Assembly: GCF_001466725.1 (NCBI RefSeq)
Contig: NZ_CP013650.1
Span: 3,782,001-3,846,000, forward strand
Direction: 5' to 3'
From: Lacimicrobium alkaliphilum
GTDB lineage: Bacteria > Pseudomonadota > Gammaproteobacteria > Enterobacterales > Alteromonadaceae
Length of the DNA stretch: 64,000 nt
The translations under genes were made by a program, and so were the position numbers. A model generated the notes under the pieces. That model worked only from the letters and a program-made list of their open reading frames with translations, did no database searches and was not told where the DNA came from. Shown here in pieces: positions 1 to 8,935 of this stretch. Positions within the stretch are counted from its first letter, which is position 1, and every line of letters starts with the position of its first letter.

Positions 1-456
1 CGGATGACCGGCAATACGTTCACAGACGCTGACCATAGGTATCGAAGCGGCAAGATCTGCATCATTGTCAGAAAAAGGGAAAGAATGGTCTAGCTGGATC
101 AGACCGTCGGCCCGGTTGGTTAATACCATACTGGCGTATTCATGCTCCCGCTCAGCTTTACCCTGGGTATCACCCAACAACACCGAGAAGCCCTTTTCCT
201 GGGCGGCCTGCTCTATACCCTCGATAATTCGCATAAAGAAGGGATTCACCAGGTTCGGTACCAATACCACAATAGAATTAGACTTGCCGGTTTTAACGCT
301 GGTAGCCAGCCAGTTGGGCCGATAACCAGCTTGCTTGACCGCCTTCATCACCTTCTCGCGGGTCTGCGGCGTAACCAGATCCGGGCTTTTCAGCGTCCTC
401 GACACCGTCGCCGTCGATACCCCCGCCAACTGGCTTACTTTTTTAATATTGGTCAT
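1..456 (-). CDS. LacI-family transcriptional regulator (C-terminus cut by window edge)
   Basis: The minus-strand frame is open from ATG at 456 to base 1, giving the first 152 residues. Residues 1-50 form a typical LacI helix-turn-helix (NIKKVSQLAGVSTATVSRTL) and hinge (GYRPNWLA). The start of the periplasmic-binding-protein-like effector domain follows (VVLVPNLVNPFFMRIIEGIE). The gene is divergent from the alpha-mannosidase operon, and a perfect LacI-type palindrome lies between them, so it most likely represses that operon in response to a mannose-derived sugar. The effector is inferred. The recognition helix reads ST-ATVSR, unlike SL-ATVSR in the second LacI protein at 48100-49101, matching the different operators seen in the two loci. 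Confidence 0.93.
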   Translation of the reverse strand, partial: MTNIKKVSQLAGVSTATVSRTLKSPDLVTPQTREKVMKAVKQAGYRPNWLATSVKTGKSNSIVVLVPNLVNPFFMRIIEGIEQAAQEKGFSVLLGDTQGKAEREHEYASMVLTNRADGLIQLDHSFPFSDNDADLAASIPMVSVCERIAGHP

Positions 457-582
457 GGTGTTAAGCACTTTTATTGGACTAACGCTGTTAACAACCTCTG
501 CTCAGTACCCGAGCAGAGAATCACAGGCTAACAGCTACTGGTTGCATATAATTCCATTGCCGGGCCGTAATAGCAAGGGCGT

Positions 583-596
583 TGTAATCGATATCA
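583..596. promoter_or_regulatory. Imperfect second LacI operator TGTAATCGATATCA
   Basis: Ten of ten left-hand bases match the perfect operator at 689-702, while the right half is degenerate (ATCA instead of TACA). The centre-to-centre distance is about 106 bp, close to ten helical turns, which would suit a looped repression complex. Binding is inferred. Confidence 0.4.
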
Positions 597-688
597 TACA
601 AACCGGCAGCTACCAATCCTGGCATTTTTAAGTCAAGTTTATCAGGCTCCTCTGAAATTTAGCATCAAGGAGGGCTGGACGAGGCAAA

Positions 689-702
689 TGTAATCGATTA
701 CA
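689..702. promoter_or_regulatory. LacI-type operator TGTAATCGATTACA
   Basis: This is a perfect 14-bp palindrome with a central CG, the usual form of LacI/GalR-family operators. It lies 97 bases before the GH92 lipoprotein start and 233 bases before the divergent lacI start. A second, imperfect copy at 583-596 is nearer to lacI and could serve autoregulation or looping. Confidence 0.75.
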
Positions 703-798
703 GTTAACTTTTGTTAAAATTCGCTTCGGACCGGGTTACAGGCTTTTTACAATCCGTTGCTCACGAAGCTGAAATATCCTTTAACTCAGGGGAACAGT

Positions 799-3123
799 AT
801 GTACAGACTCTGTATTGCCACTCTTGTCGGCCTGTCACTAATGGCCTGTGAGAGTAATCCTTCGCACAATATCAACCCACAGCAGGTGAATCTGGTACAG
901 CAGGACCTGGTGCAGTATGTGAACCCGTTGATGGGCACAGATTCCAAATTCAGCCTCTCCAACGGCAATACTTACCCCGCCATTGCCAGGCCCTGGGGGA
1001 TGAACTTCTGGACGCCCATGACCGCACCTATGGGCGACGGCTGGACCTATAAATACCGGGATGACAAGATCCGCGGCATTAAACAAACTCATCAGCCCAG
1101 CCCCTGGTTAAATGACTATGGTGCCTTCTCCTTTATGGCGGTTACCGGCGAGCTTAAATTCGATCAGGACAGTCGCGCATCCTGGTTTTCCCATAAGGCA
1201 GAGCAGGTCAGCCCGGATTACTACAGCGTTTATCTGGCCGATCATGATGTCACCGCCGAAGTCACCCCGACAACAAGAGCTGCCCAGTTCCGCTTTACCT
1301 TCCCTGAGCGGAAAACCTCTTACCTTGTGTTGGATGCCTTCGACAAAGGCTCGATGGTTAAAATCCTTCCCGAACAACGTAAGATTATCGGCTATGCCCG
1401 TAATAACCATGGTGGAGTGCCGGACAACTTCCACAATTACTTTGTCGCCGAGTTCGACAAAGATTTTGAGATCACCCACACCTGGCAGGATGAGTGGCAG
1501 CTACAAACCAACAGTCTTGAAAGCAAAGGCGAACATGTGGGCGCCATTATCGGCTTTAAGACCGGGCGCGGCGAGCAGGTTAATGTCAAAGTGGCCTCGT
1601 CTTTTATCAGTCCGGAGCAGGCGCAGCTAAATCTTGAACGGGAAGTGGGCAATGACAGTTTTGAGGTCACCCGCCGAAAAGCCCGACAGGACTGGCAGCA
1701 GGAGCTGTCCCGTATCCGGGTAGAAAGCAGCGATCTGGACAAGGTACGTACCTTTTACTCCACGCTGTATCGGGTACTGCTATTCCCGCGCAAGTTTTAT
1801 GAATTTAATGCCGACAATGAGATGGTCCATTACAGCCCTTACAACGGTGAGGTGTTGCCGGGCTATATGTTTACCGATAACGGCTTCTGGGACACCTTTC
1901 GCGCGGTCTTCCCCTTCTTCACCCTGATGTACCCTGAGCAGGATGCCAGATTTATGCAGGGCCTGGTCAACACCTATAAGGAATCAGGCTGGCTGCCTGA
2001 GTGGGCCAGTCCCGGCCATCGCAATGTGATGATTGGTTCCAACTCGGCCATTAATATTGCCGATGCCTATATCAAAGGCATTCGCGGTTTTGATATTGAT
2101 ACACTGTATGAAGCCGCACTGAAAAACGCCGAGGTCGACGAGGGGCGTCCAATGACATCTGTGGGCCGTGAGGGCGTGGATTATTACAATGAGCTGGGAT
2201 ATGTGCCTTATGATGTGGGCATTCACGAAAGCGCCGCCCGCACCCTGGAGTATGCCTTTGCCGATTTTAACCTCTATCAACTGGCCAGCTTACTGGGCAA
2301 AGAGGAAGACGCCGAAAAATTCCGTCAGCGCTCACTGAATTACCGTCATCTGTTTGACCCGCAAAGCGGCTGGATGCGCGGTAAGAATGAGGATGGCAGC
2401 TTTCAGGCCCCCTTTAACCCCTTGAAATGGGGCGATGCTTTTACCGAAGGCAATGCCCTGCATTACACCTGGTCGGTATTCCATGACGTTGAAGGCCTGA
2501 AACAGCTTATGGGTGGGCAGCAAGCCTTTATTGATAAGCTCGATGAAGTGTTTGAGATGCCGCCGCTGTTTGACGACTCCTATTATGGTTTTACCATCCA
2601 TGAGATTCGTGAAATGCAGATTGTGAATATGGGTAACTACGCCCACGGCAATCAGCCTATTCAGCATATGATCTATCTGTACAACCATGCCGGGCAGCCG
2701 TGGAAGGCGCAGCAGAAAGTGCGCGAGGTAATGGACACACTCTACTTTGCCACGCCCGATGGTTACGCAGGAGATGAAGATAACGGCCAGACCTCGGCCT
2801 GGTATGTGTTCAGCGCACTGGGTTTCTACCCTGTTACCCCCGGCACCACAGAATATGTGATTGGCAGCCCGCTGTTTAACAAAGTCACCCTGACCATGGA
2901 AGATGGTAGTGAGTTTGTGATTGAAGCTGACCGCAATGGTCCTCAGGCGCCTTATATTCAACAGGCCTGGCTTAATGGTGAGCCCTATGACAAAACCTGG
3001 CTTGACCATCATGCTATCCAGGCCGGTGGCACATTGCGTTTTCAGATGGGCAGACAGCCTGATAAGGATTGGGGTACATCATCTGATGCCGTTCCCTATT
3101 CCCTGTCTTTGGCTGATAAGTAA
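799..3123 (+). CDS. GH92 exo-alpha-mannosidase, lipoprotein
   Basis: A 774-residue glycoside hydrolase family 92 protein, expected to release mannose from alpha-mannosides with inversion and calcium dependence. The N-terminus is a lipoprotein signal (VGLSLMAC), so the enzyme is probably membrane-anchored outside the cytoplasm. GH92 landmarks run in order: YVNPLMGTDS near residue 40, EGNALHY near 550 (expected catalytic acid Glu), HGNQP near 615 (acceptor-subsite stretch) and GDEDNGQTSAW near 657 (expected catalytic-base aspartates). The ATG at 799 follows AGGGGAA and begins the signal peptide, so I prefer it to an upstream TTG at 757. It is the first gene of the operon. It has HGNQP where the second GH92 has HGNEP, so its linkage preference may differ. 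Confidence 0.93.
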   Translation: MYRLCIATLVGLSLMACESNPSHNINPQQVNLVQQDLVQYVNPLMGTDSKFSLSNGNTYPAIARPWGMNFWTPMTAPMGDGWTYKYRDDKIRGIKQTHQPSPWLNDYGAFSFMAVTGELKFDQDSRASWFSHKAEQVSPDYYSVYLADHDVTAEVTPTTRAAQFRFTFPERKTSYLVLDAFDKGSMVKILPEQRKIIGYARNNHGGVPDNFHNYFVAEFDKDFEITHTWQDEWQLQTNSLESKGEHVGAIIGFKTGRGEQVNVKVASSFISPEQAQLNLEREVGNDSFEVTRRKARQDWQQELSRIRVESSDLDKVRTFYSTLYRVLLFPRKFYEFNADNEMVHYSPYNGEVLPGYMFTDNGFWDTFRAVFPFFTLMYPEQDARFMQGLVNTYKESGWLPEWASPGHRNVMIGSNSAINIADAYIKGIRGFDIDTLYEAALKNAEVDEGRPMTSVGREGVDYYNELGYVPYDVGIHESAARTLEYAFADFNLYQLASLLGKEEDAEKFRQRSLNYRHLFDPQSGWMRGKNEDGSFQAPFNPLKWGDAFTEGNALHYTWSVFHDVEGLKQLMGGQQAFIDKLDEVFEMPPLFDDSYYGFTIHEIREMQIVNMGNYAHGNQPIQHMIYLYNHAGQPWKAQQKVREVMDTLYFATPDGYAGDEDNGQTSAWYVFSALGFYPVTPGTTEYVIGSPLFNKVTLTMEDGSEFVIEADRNGPQAPYIQQAWLNGEPYDKTWLDHHAIQAGGTLRFQMGRQPDKDWGTSSDAVPYSLSLADK

Positions 3124-3141
3124 GGCAGGATAATCATCATC

Positions 3142-3166
3142 GGGCCTGCAGAGACATTGCAGGCCC
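3142..3166 (+). other. Intercistronic stem-loop
   Basis: A perfect 9-bp stem (GGGCCTGCA / TGCAGGCCC) with a 7-base loop lies between the GH92 gene and the permease gene. No T-run follows, so it is more likely an mRNA-processing or stability hairpin, or a partial attenuator, than a complete terminator. Confidence 0.5.
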
Positions 3167-3209
3167 CTGGCTTTATAAACCAACAGATTCATTAACCAGG
3201 ATATCCATC

Positions 3210-4463
3210 ATGGCAACCATTCCTCCACAGTCACCTGGCCGTCAGGGGCAACAAAGTCACACCCATTTCGCCTTTGCGGCGATGACCACCTTATTCTTTA
3301 TCTGGGGCTTTATCACCGCCCTCAATGACATATTGATCCCCCACCTGAAGGCGACCTTTTCACTCAGCTATACCCAGGCCATGCTGGTACAGTTCTGTTT
3401 CTTCGGCGCGTATTTTATTGTCTCTCCCGTGGCCGGAAAGCTGATCGAGCGCATCGGTTATATTCGCGGCATTATCGTCGGGTTGTGTACCATCGCCCTG
3501 GGTTGTGGTTTGTTTTATCCAGCAGCAGAAGTGGCAGTCTATGGCCTGTTTTTGCTGGGACTTTTTATCCTTGCTGCCGGTGTGACCATATTGCAGGTTT
3601 CGGCCAACCCCTATGTGTCTATCCTCGGGCCGGAGCGCACCGCCGCCAGCCGCCTGAATCTGGCTCAGGCCATCAATTCTCTGGGCCATACCCTGGCCCC
3701 ATTGTTCGGTGCAGCGCTGATTTTTGGCGCGGTGGAATCGGAGCAAATCACCGCCAAGTCTGTGCAGTTGCCCTATCTGTTGATAGCGGGCGTGATGCTG
3801 CTGACGGCTTTGAGTTTTAAGTTTCTTAAACTGCCGGTGATTGAGTCTCAGGATGAGCATACTGCACAGCAAGGCGACAGTATCTGGCAACAAAAAGCGC
3901 TGGTGTTCGGCACCCTGGCGATCTTTTTATACGTGGGCGCCGAGGTGACTATCGGCAGCTTTCTGGTCAACTATTTTGGTCAGCCTCATATCGGTGGCTT
4001 AAGTGAACACCAGGCCAGCCAGATGGTCTCCTACTACTGGGGCGGCGCCATGATTGGACGCTTTGTGGGGGCGGCGCTTACCCGCTTTGTTGCGCCTATT
4101 TATGTACTGGCGTTTAACAGCATCATGGCGATTGTGTTGTTGCTGGTATCCATTAACAGCAGTGGCGCGCTGGCGATGTGGTCAGTGATCGCTGTCGGCT
4201 TTTTTAACTCTATCATGTTTCCCACTATCTTTACCCTCGCCATTCGCGGGCTGGGGCCGCTTACCAGTCGTGGTTCCGGGCTGCTTTGCCAGGCCATTGT
4301 CGGCGGTGCCATTCTGCCCCTGATTCAGGGGTTGGTGGCTGATGGTACCTCGGTACAGTTCAGTTTTGTGGTACCCATGCTGGCTTACATTTATATCGGC
4401 TGGTATGCACTGGTCGGCTCCAAACGCCCTGCAGCACAACAGGAGGTACCGGTAAGCTTATGA
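3210..4463 (+). CDS. FHS-family sugar/H+ symporter (MFS), probable mannose permease
   Basis: A 417-residue inner-membrane transporter of the fucose-galactose-glucose symporter (FHS) branch of the major facilitator superfamily. The signature stretch [19 protein letters not shown] lies in the first membrane helix (about residues 28-46), followed by [15 protein letters not shown] and a run of hydrophobic segments totalling about 12. It lies between GH92 and the sugar kinase, and its stop overlaps the kinase start (ATGA), so it very likely imports the monosaccharide released by the GH92 enzymes. Mannose is inferred from context. A close paralogue occurs at 52055-53323 in the second sugar locus. 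Confidence 0.9.
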   Translation: MATIPPQSPGRQGQQSHTHFAFAAMTTLFFIWGFITALNDILIPHLKATFSLSYTQAMLVQFCFFGAYFIVSPVAGKLIERIGYIRGIIVGLCTIALGCGLFYPAAEVAVYGLFLLGLFILAAGVTILQVSANPYVSILGPERTAASRLNLAQAINSLGHTLAPLFGAALIFGAVESEQITAKSVQLPYLLIAGVMLLTALSFKFLKLPVIESQDEHTAQQGDSIWQQKALVFGTLAIFLYVGAEVTIGSFLVNYFGQPHIGGLSEHQASQMVSYYWGGAMIGRFVGAALTRFVAPIYVLAFNSIMAIVLLLVSINSSGALAMWSVIAVGFFNSIMFPTIFTLAIRGLGPLTSRGSGLLCQAIVGGAILPLIQGLVADGTSVQFSFVVPMLAYIYIGWYALVGSKRPAAQQEVPVSL

Positions 4464-5485
4464 AACCCAACCCCATGAAAGCCGTTATCTGCTTTGGCGA
4501 AGCGCTGATTGATTTTCTGAATTTTAACCAGTCTCAACAAGGGCCACTGACGTTACCGGAGTTTCGCCAGTATCCTGGCGGCGCACCGGCAAATGCCGCG
4601 GTGGCAGTAGCCAAACTGGGCGGCAATGCCCGCTTTGTTGGCCAGGTTGGCCAGGATGCCTTCGGTGACTTTCTGATTCAGGCCATGGCGGCCTACGGTG
4701 TAGACACCTCACTGGTTTTTCAACATGCCAGTGCCAGAACGGCTCTGGCCTTTGTGATGCTGGACGAACAGGGCGAACGCAGCTTCTCCTTCTACCGCGA
4801 TCAAACCGCCGATGTGCTGTTTAATCAGCAACAATGTGACCCTGACTGGTTTGATAACAACAGTATTTTGCATCTGTGCAGCAACACCCTGACCACAGAA
4901 GCCATAGCCGATTGCTCAGAACATCTGCTCAGACTGGCCAAACAGCAGGGCGCTCTGGTCAGCTTCGATGTTAATCTTCGCCATAATCTTTGGCCTGAAG
5001 GCGAGGCAGACCGCGAATCCGTAAATAAACTGGTGTATCAGGCCGATGTGGTGAAGTTCTCTAAAGAAGAGCTCGACTATCTCAGCGCTGGTGATAGTCC
5101 TACCTATATTCGTCACTGTCTGCAGCAGGGATGCCGTCTGTTGCTGGCGACCGACGGTGCCAACAGCATCCATTACCATACTGCCACCCACCAGGGTGAG
5201 ATTCAGCCACCACAAGTCAAAGCCGTGGATACCACCGCAGGGGGCGATGCCTTTATTGGAGGTTTTCTGTATGCCCTGAGTGTAATTGATAATGCCGGCG
5301 CACAGATTGGCCGACCAGAAACGCTGGAGCCTTTGCTGATCTTTGCCAGCCATTGTGGCGCCCACGCAGTGACACTGCCAGGGGCCTTTCCCGCTTTGCC
5401 AACACTGACCACCGTGTTTCAGGCATTGGCTGAGCAAGGCCATCAGCCAGAACAATTCAGAACCATATTCGGGAGTCCGGAATGA
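4460..5485 (+). CDS. PfkB-family sugar kinase, probable fructokinase
   Basis: A 341-residue ribokinase/PfkB-family kinase. It shows the N-terminal substrate motif GGAPANAAVAVAKLGG (about residues 37-52) and the C-terminal signature DTTAGGDAFIGGF, whose Asp in GGDAF is the expected catalytic base (about residue 262). Its start overlaps the permease stop and its stop overlaps the start of the isomerase gene, so the three are probably translationally coupled. Next to a mannose-isomerase-like protein, the simplest reading is phosphorylation of fructose to fructose 6-phosphate. Direct phosphorylation of mannose is an alternative. A second in-frame ATG six codons in (MKAVICFGEAL) could be the true start. 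Confidence 0.9.
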   Translation: MKPNPMKAVICFGEALIDFLNFNQSQQGPLTLPEFRQYPGGAPANAAVAVAKLGGNARFVGQVGQDAFGDFLIQAMAAYGVDTSLVFQHASARTALAFVMLDEQGERSFSFYRDQTADVLFNQQQCDPDWFDNNSILHLCSNTLTTEAIADCSEHLLRLAKQQGALVSFDVNLRHNLWPEGEADRESVNKLVYQADVVKFSKEELDYLSAGDSPTYIRHCLQQGCRLLLATDGANSIHYHTATHQGEIQPPQVKAVDTTAGGDAFIGGFLYALSVIDNAGAQIGRPETLEPLLIFASHCGAHAVTLPGAFPALPTLTTVFQALAEQGHQPEQFRTIFGSPE

Positions 5486-6669
5486 ACTTTTACGATCAGA
5501 ATTTTCTTATTCAGCATTGCCAGAGCATTGTGGATTTTTATACTCCCAGTGTTGTGGATAAAAGCGGCGGCTATCATCAGAACTATCTGGATGATGGCAG
5601 CCTGTTCGATACCCATTTCAAGCAACTGGTCAGCAGCACCCGAATCATCGTCAACTATGCCAGCGCTTATATGCTGTTTGAAAAAGAAGAATATAGAGAT
5701 ATTGCCTTACATGGACTTAATTATTTGGAGAATGTCCACTGGCAGCCGGACAGCCAGCGCTATGCCTGGACCCTGAACAACCATCAGCCACTGGATATGA
5801 CACAGCAGGCCTATGGTTATGCCTTTGTGCTGTTAGCCTATGCGGCTGTCCGAAAAGCCGGATTGATAGATAATGATCAACCCCTGCTGGACACCTATGC
5901 TCTGCTCGAATCGAGATTCTGGCAATCTGAATATGGTCTGTATGCCGATGAAATCAGCGCCGATGGGGTGCTCAGCCCTTATCGGGGTCAGAACGCCAAT
6001 ATGCATCTGTGTGAAGCCATGTTAGCGGCCTGGGAGGCCACAGAAAAGCCTCAGTTTTTACAACGGGCACAGCAGTTGGCAGAAAATATCGCACTGCGTC
6101 AGGCCGACCTCACCGATGGCCTGGTGTGGGAGCATTACACCGAGGACTTTAAGCCGGACTGGGAATATAACAAAGCGGATCCCAAGAACCTTTACCGCCC
6201 CTGGGGTTTTCAGCCCGGCCATCAGACCGAATGGAGCAAGCTGCTGCTGATATTACACCGCCATGCCCCACAGCCCTGGCTGTTGGAACGGGCCTGCAGC
6301 CTGTTTGATAGGGCCTGGGAAAAGGCCCTGGACAAAGAATATGGCGGGCTGGTGTATGGCTTCGACCCTCAGGGTAACTGGTGTGACGAGGACAAATATT
6401 TCTGGGTCCAGGCGGAAAGCTTCGCTGCGGCCGCACTGCTGTATAAAACCACTGATGAAAGTAAGTACTTACAACAATATGAATCTCTGTGGCAGTACAG
6501 CTGGCAGCATATGATCGATCATCAGTACGGTGCCTGGTTCAGATTACTCAACCGGGATAACAGTAAGACCAGTAATCAGAAAAGTGCCGCCGGGGCCAAA
6601 TGCGATTACCACTCGCTCGGTGCCTGCATAGAAGTATTGCGCAGCCTTGGGCACAGCAAGCTTAAATAA
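5482..6669 (+). CDS. AGE-family isomerase, probable D-mannose isomerase
   Basis: A 395-residue (alpha/alpha)6-barrel protein of the N-acylglucosamine 2-epimerase (AGE) superfamily. Three histidines fall where aldose-ketose isomerases of the YihS/mannose-isomerase type have their catalytic ones: NANMH near residue 174, PGHQTEW near 247 and CDYHSLG near 376. It would convert mannose to fructose in the cytoplasm. The ATG overlaps the kinase stop (ATGA). With the kinase it gives a two-step route, mannose to fructose to fructose 6-phosphate, that avoids mannose 6-phosphate. An N-acylglucosamine or cellobiose epimerase role is possible but fits the alpha-mannosidase context less well. Confidence 0.88.
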   Translation: MNFYDQNFLIQHCQSIVDFYTPSVVDKSGGYHQNYLDDGSLFDTHFKQLVSSTRIIVNYASAYMLFEKEEYRDIALHGLNYLENVHWQPDSQRYAWTLNNHQPLDMTQQAYGYAFVLLAYAAVRKAGLIDNDQPLLDTYALLESRFWQSEYGLYADEISADGVLSPYRGQNANMHLCEAMLAAWEATEKPQFLQRAQQLAENIALRQADLTDGLVWEHYTEDFKPDWEYNKADPKNLYRPWGFQPGHQTEWSKLLLILHRHAPQPWLLERACSLFDRAWEKALDKEYGGLVYGFDPQGNWCDEDKYFWVQAESFAAAALLYKTTDESKYLQQYESLWQYSWQHMIDHQYGAWFRLLNRDNSKTSNQKSAAGAKCDYHSLGACIEVLRSLGHSKLK

Positions 6670-6718
6670 TCCTGAGTAGAAGGCTGGACTGTGATAGCCA
6701 GCAAGAGAGTTGATAAAA

Positions 6719-8935
6719 ATGCCTGTGAAATTGCTAGTTCCCTTACTACTGGTTTTATCCGTATCAGCCTGTAGCCAGTCAGGCCTCAAGGTCACAGATT
6801 CTGACCACCAGAGCGATCCGCTGGATTATGTGGATCCCTTTATCGGCACAGATGGCAAGGGAAAGACCTTCCCCGGCGCCACCGTGCCACATGGTATGGT
6901 GCAACTGAGCCCGGATAACGGCAGAACCGGCTGGGACTGGATAGCCGGTTACTTTTACCCTGATAACATACTCGCCGGTTTCAGCCATAAACATCTTTCC
7001 GGCACCGGCGCCGGTGATCTTTATGATATCTCTTTTATGCCGCTAACCCGCCCCTTTAAGGGCCAGCAAACCGAAGGCGGGCCGCAAGGCGGCACCATCG
7101 TTTCTTCTTTCAGCCACGACAATGAGCGCGCCTCACCCGGCTATTATCAGGTTTTTCTTGAGGATTACGGGATCAATGTGGAGCTTACGGCTGGGCCGCG
7201 CAGTGGCCTGCAACGCTATACCTTCAGCCCGGATACCGATACGGCAGTAATACGGCTGGATCTGGGATACAGCCGTAACTGGGACAGCACCACAGCCACC
7301 CATATTGAGATTATCGACAATCAGACCATCGCCGGATACCGCAAATCCACTGGCTGGGCAGAAGATCAGCGAGTGTACTTCTACACCCGTTTCTCGGTGC
7401 CCTTTAACCAGCATCAGCTTGAACTGGATGGTAATACCCTCAGCACTAAAACCGCTTCCGGGATACAACTGGCTGCTGAGTTTGATTTTGCACCGCCTGG
7501 CTCAGGTGAAATTCTGGTGCATACGGCCATCAGTTCGGTGAGTAAGGCCAATGCGAAAGCCAATCTGCAAGCCGAAGGCCATGAACTGGATTTCAGCGCA
7601 GTGCATCAATCTGCCAGACAGGCCTGGCGTGAAGAACTCAGCAAGGTACAGGTTCAGGCCGACCCTGATACCCTTACCCAATTCTATACGGCCATGTATC
7701 ATGCGTCCCTGGCGCCAAGACTGTTTTCAGACAGTGATGGCCGCTATAAGGGCCCTGATGGCAATATCCATCACAGTGAGAAAGGGCCCAGGTACGAGTT
7801 TTTCTCGCTGTGGGACACCTTCCGTGCTCTGCACCCCTGGAAAACCCTGATCGATACCCGTCGTACAGGCGAGATGATGCGCAGCCTGATGGATCACTAC
7901 CAGGTCAGTGGCCGCCTGCCAGTATGGATTTTCGAGGGCAACGAGACCGATATGATGATGGGCTATCATTCAGTACCCGTACTGGTAGATGCCTATCTTA
8001 AAGGCCTGACAGATATCGACGGTGAACAGCTTCTCAATGCGGCGATCCACAGTGCCACTCAGGATGAATTTGGCATCAAAAGCTATCAGGAACTCGGTTA
8101 CGTACCTTACGACGAGCGCAAATGGAATGTATCGCTGACCCTGGAATACGCCTTCGATGACTGGGCTATTGCCAGGCTGGCCGACGCGCTGGGCAAACAG
8201 GAAATTGCCGATGAATTTGCACGCCGCGCACAAAACTATCGCCATCATTTTGATGCTCAAAGTGGTTTTATGCGTGCTAAAAATGCCGATGGTGAATTCC
8301 GTTCTCCTTTTGATGCCAATGCCTATTATCCTGAGGATTACTGTGAGGCCAATGCCTGGCAATACAGCTTTTTTGTGCCCCATGATGTGCCGGGCATGAT
8401 CGAAATGATGGGCGGCAAGCAACAGGTCAGTGCCAGACTGGATGCCATGTTCAGTACAGAACAAGCCGTAGAGGAGTTCCCGGAATGGATCTCAGGCTAT
8501 ATCGGCCAGTATGTGCATGGTAACGAGCCCAGCCATCATGTGCCCTACCTGTATCAGTATCTGGGTGAACCCCATAAAACCCAGCAACTGGTGCGCCGGA
8601 TAATGAGCGAGCTTTACACCACCGCGCCCGACGGTCTGGTCGGTAATGAAGATGCCGGCCAGATGTCTGCCTGGTACCTGTTCAGTGCGCTGGGCTTTTA
8701 TCCTGTGGACCCGGTTTCCGGCCAGTATGTGCTCGGCAGTCCGGCCATTGAACAGGCACAGATCAATCTGGAGAATGGCCGCACCTTTACCGTGACAGCG
8801 AAAAATCAGAGGCCGGATAATATTTATGTCAGTGACGTGACCCTTAATGGCGAACCCCTTGACGGCTTTATCCTCTCCCATCAGCAGATTATGGACGGCG
8901 GCGAGCTAATTTTTACCATGAGCAATACACCATGA
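6719..8935 (+). CDS. GH92 exo-alpha-mannosidase, lipoprotein
   Basis: A 738-residue GH92 enzyme with a clear lipoprotein signal (LVLSVSAC, Cys near residue 18). Motifs in order: YVDPFIGTDGKGKTFPGATVPHGM at the N-terminal domain start, EANAWQY near 542 (expected acid Glu), HGNEPSHH near 599 and GNEDAGQMSAW near 641 (expected base Asp). Length and spacing closely match characterised Bacteroides GH92 enzymes. HGNEP is, from memory, the acceptor-site motif associated with alpha-1,2-mannosidases, so this copy is the best alpha-1,2 candidate here. The ATG at 6719 follows AAGAGAG by about nine bases; an upstream TTG at 6710 is less likely. The stop overlaps the next start by four bases. Confidence 0.94.
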   Translation: MPVKLLVPLLLVLSVSACSQSGLKVTDSDHQSDPLDYVDPFIGTDGKGKTFPGATVPHGMVQLSPDNGRTGWDWIAGYFYPDNILAGFSHKHLSGTGAGDLYDISFMPLTRPFKGQQTEGGPQGGTIVSSFSHDNERASPGYYQVFLEDYGINVELTAGPRSGLQRYTFSPDTDTAVIRLDLGYSRNWDSTTATHIEIIDNQTIAGYRKSTGWAEDQRVYFYTRFSVPFNQHQLELDGNTLSTKTASGIQLAAEFDFAPPGSGEILVHTAISSVSKANAKANLQAEGHELDFSAVHQSARQAWREELSKVQVQADPDTLTQFYTAMYHASLAPRLFSDSDGRYKGPDGNIHHSEKGPRYEFFSLWDTFRALHPWKTLIDTRRTGEMMRSLMDHYQVSGRLPVWIFEGNETDMMMGYHSVPVLVDAYLKGLTDIDGEQLLNAAIHSATQDEFGIKSYQELGYVPYDERKWNVSLTLEYAFDDWAIARLADALGKQEIADEFARRAQNYRHHFDAQSGFMRAKNADGEFRSPFDANAYYPEDYCEANAWQYSFFVPHDVPGMIEMMGGKQQVSARLDAMFSTEQAVEEFPEWISGYIGQYVHGNEPSHHVPYLYQYLGEPHKTQQLVRRIMSELYTTAPDGLVGNEDAGQMSAWYLFSALGFYPVDPVSGQYVLGSPAIEQAQINLENGRTFTVTAKNQRPDNIYVSDVTLNGEPLDGFILSHQQIMDGGELIFTMSNTP

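Larger units (their letters stand above)
457..798. other. Intergenic control region between lacI and the GH92 operon
   Basis: This stretch of about 340 bases has no credible gene. It holds the perfect palindrome TGTAATCGATTACA at 689-702 and a degraded copy, TGTAATCGATATCA, at 583-596. A ribosome-binding stretch (AGGGGAA) lies just upstream of the ATG at 799. No strong -35/-10 pair was found; TAAAAT at 715-720 is only a weak -10 candidate. Confidence 0.7.

Noticed and set aside
2332..3012. Long open frame (226 codons) on the minus strand inside the first GH92 gene
   Set aside because: It is fully antisense to a strongly supported GH92 reading frame, has no family resemblance, and similar antisense frames occur in many genes of this codon bias.
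3142..3166. Stem-loop as a full terminator inside the mannosidase operon
   Set aside because: There is no T-run, and the downstream genes have no visible promoter of their own, so complete termination would strand them.
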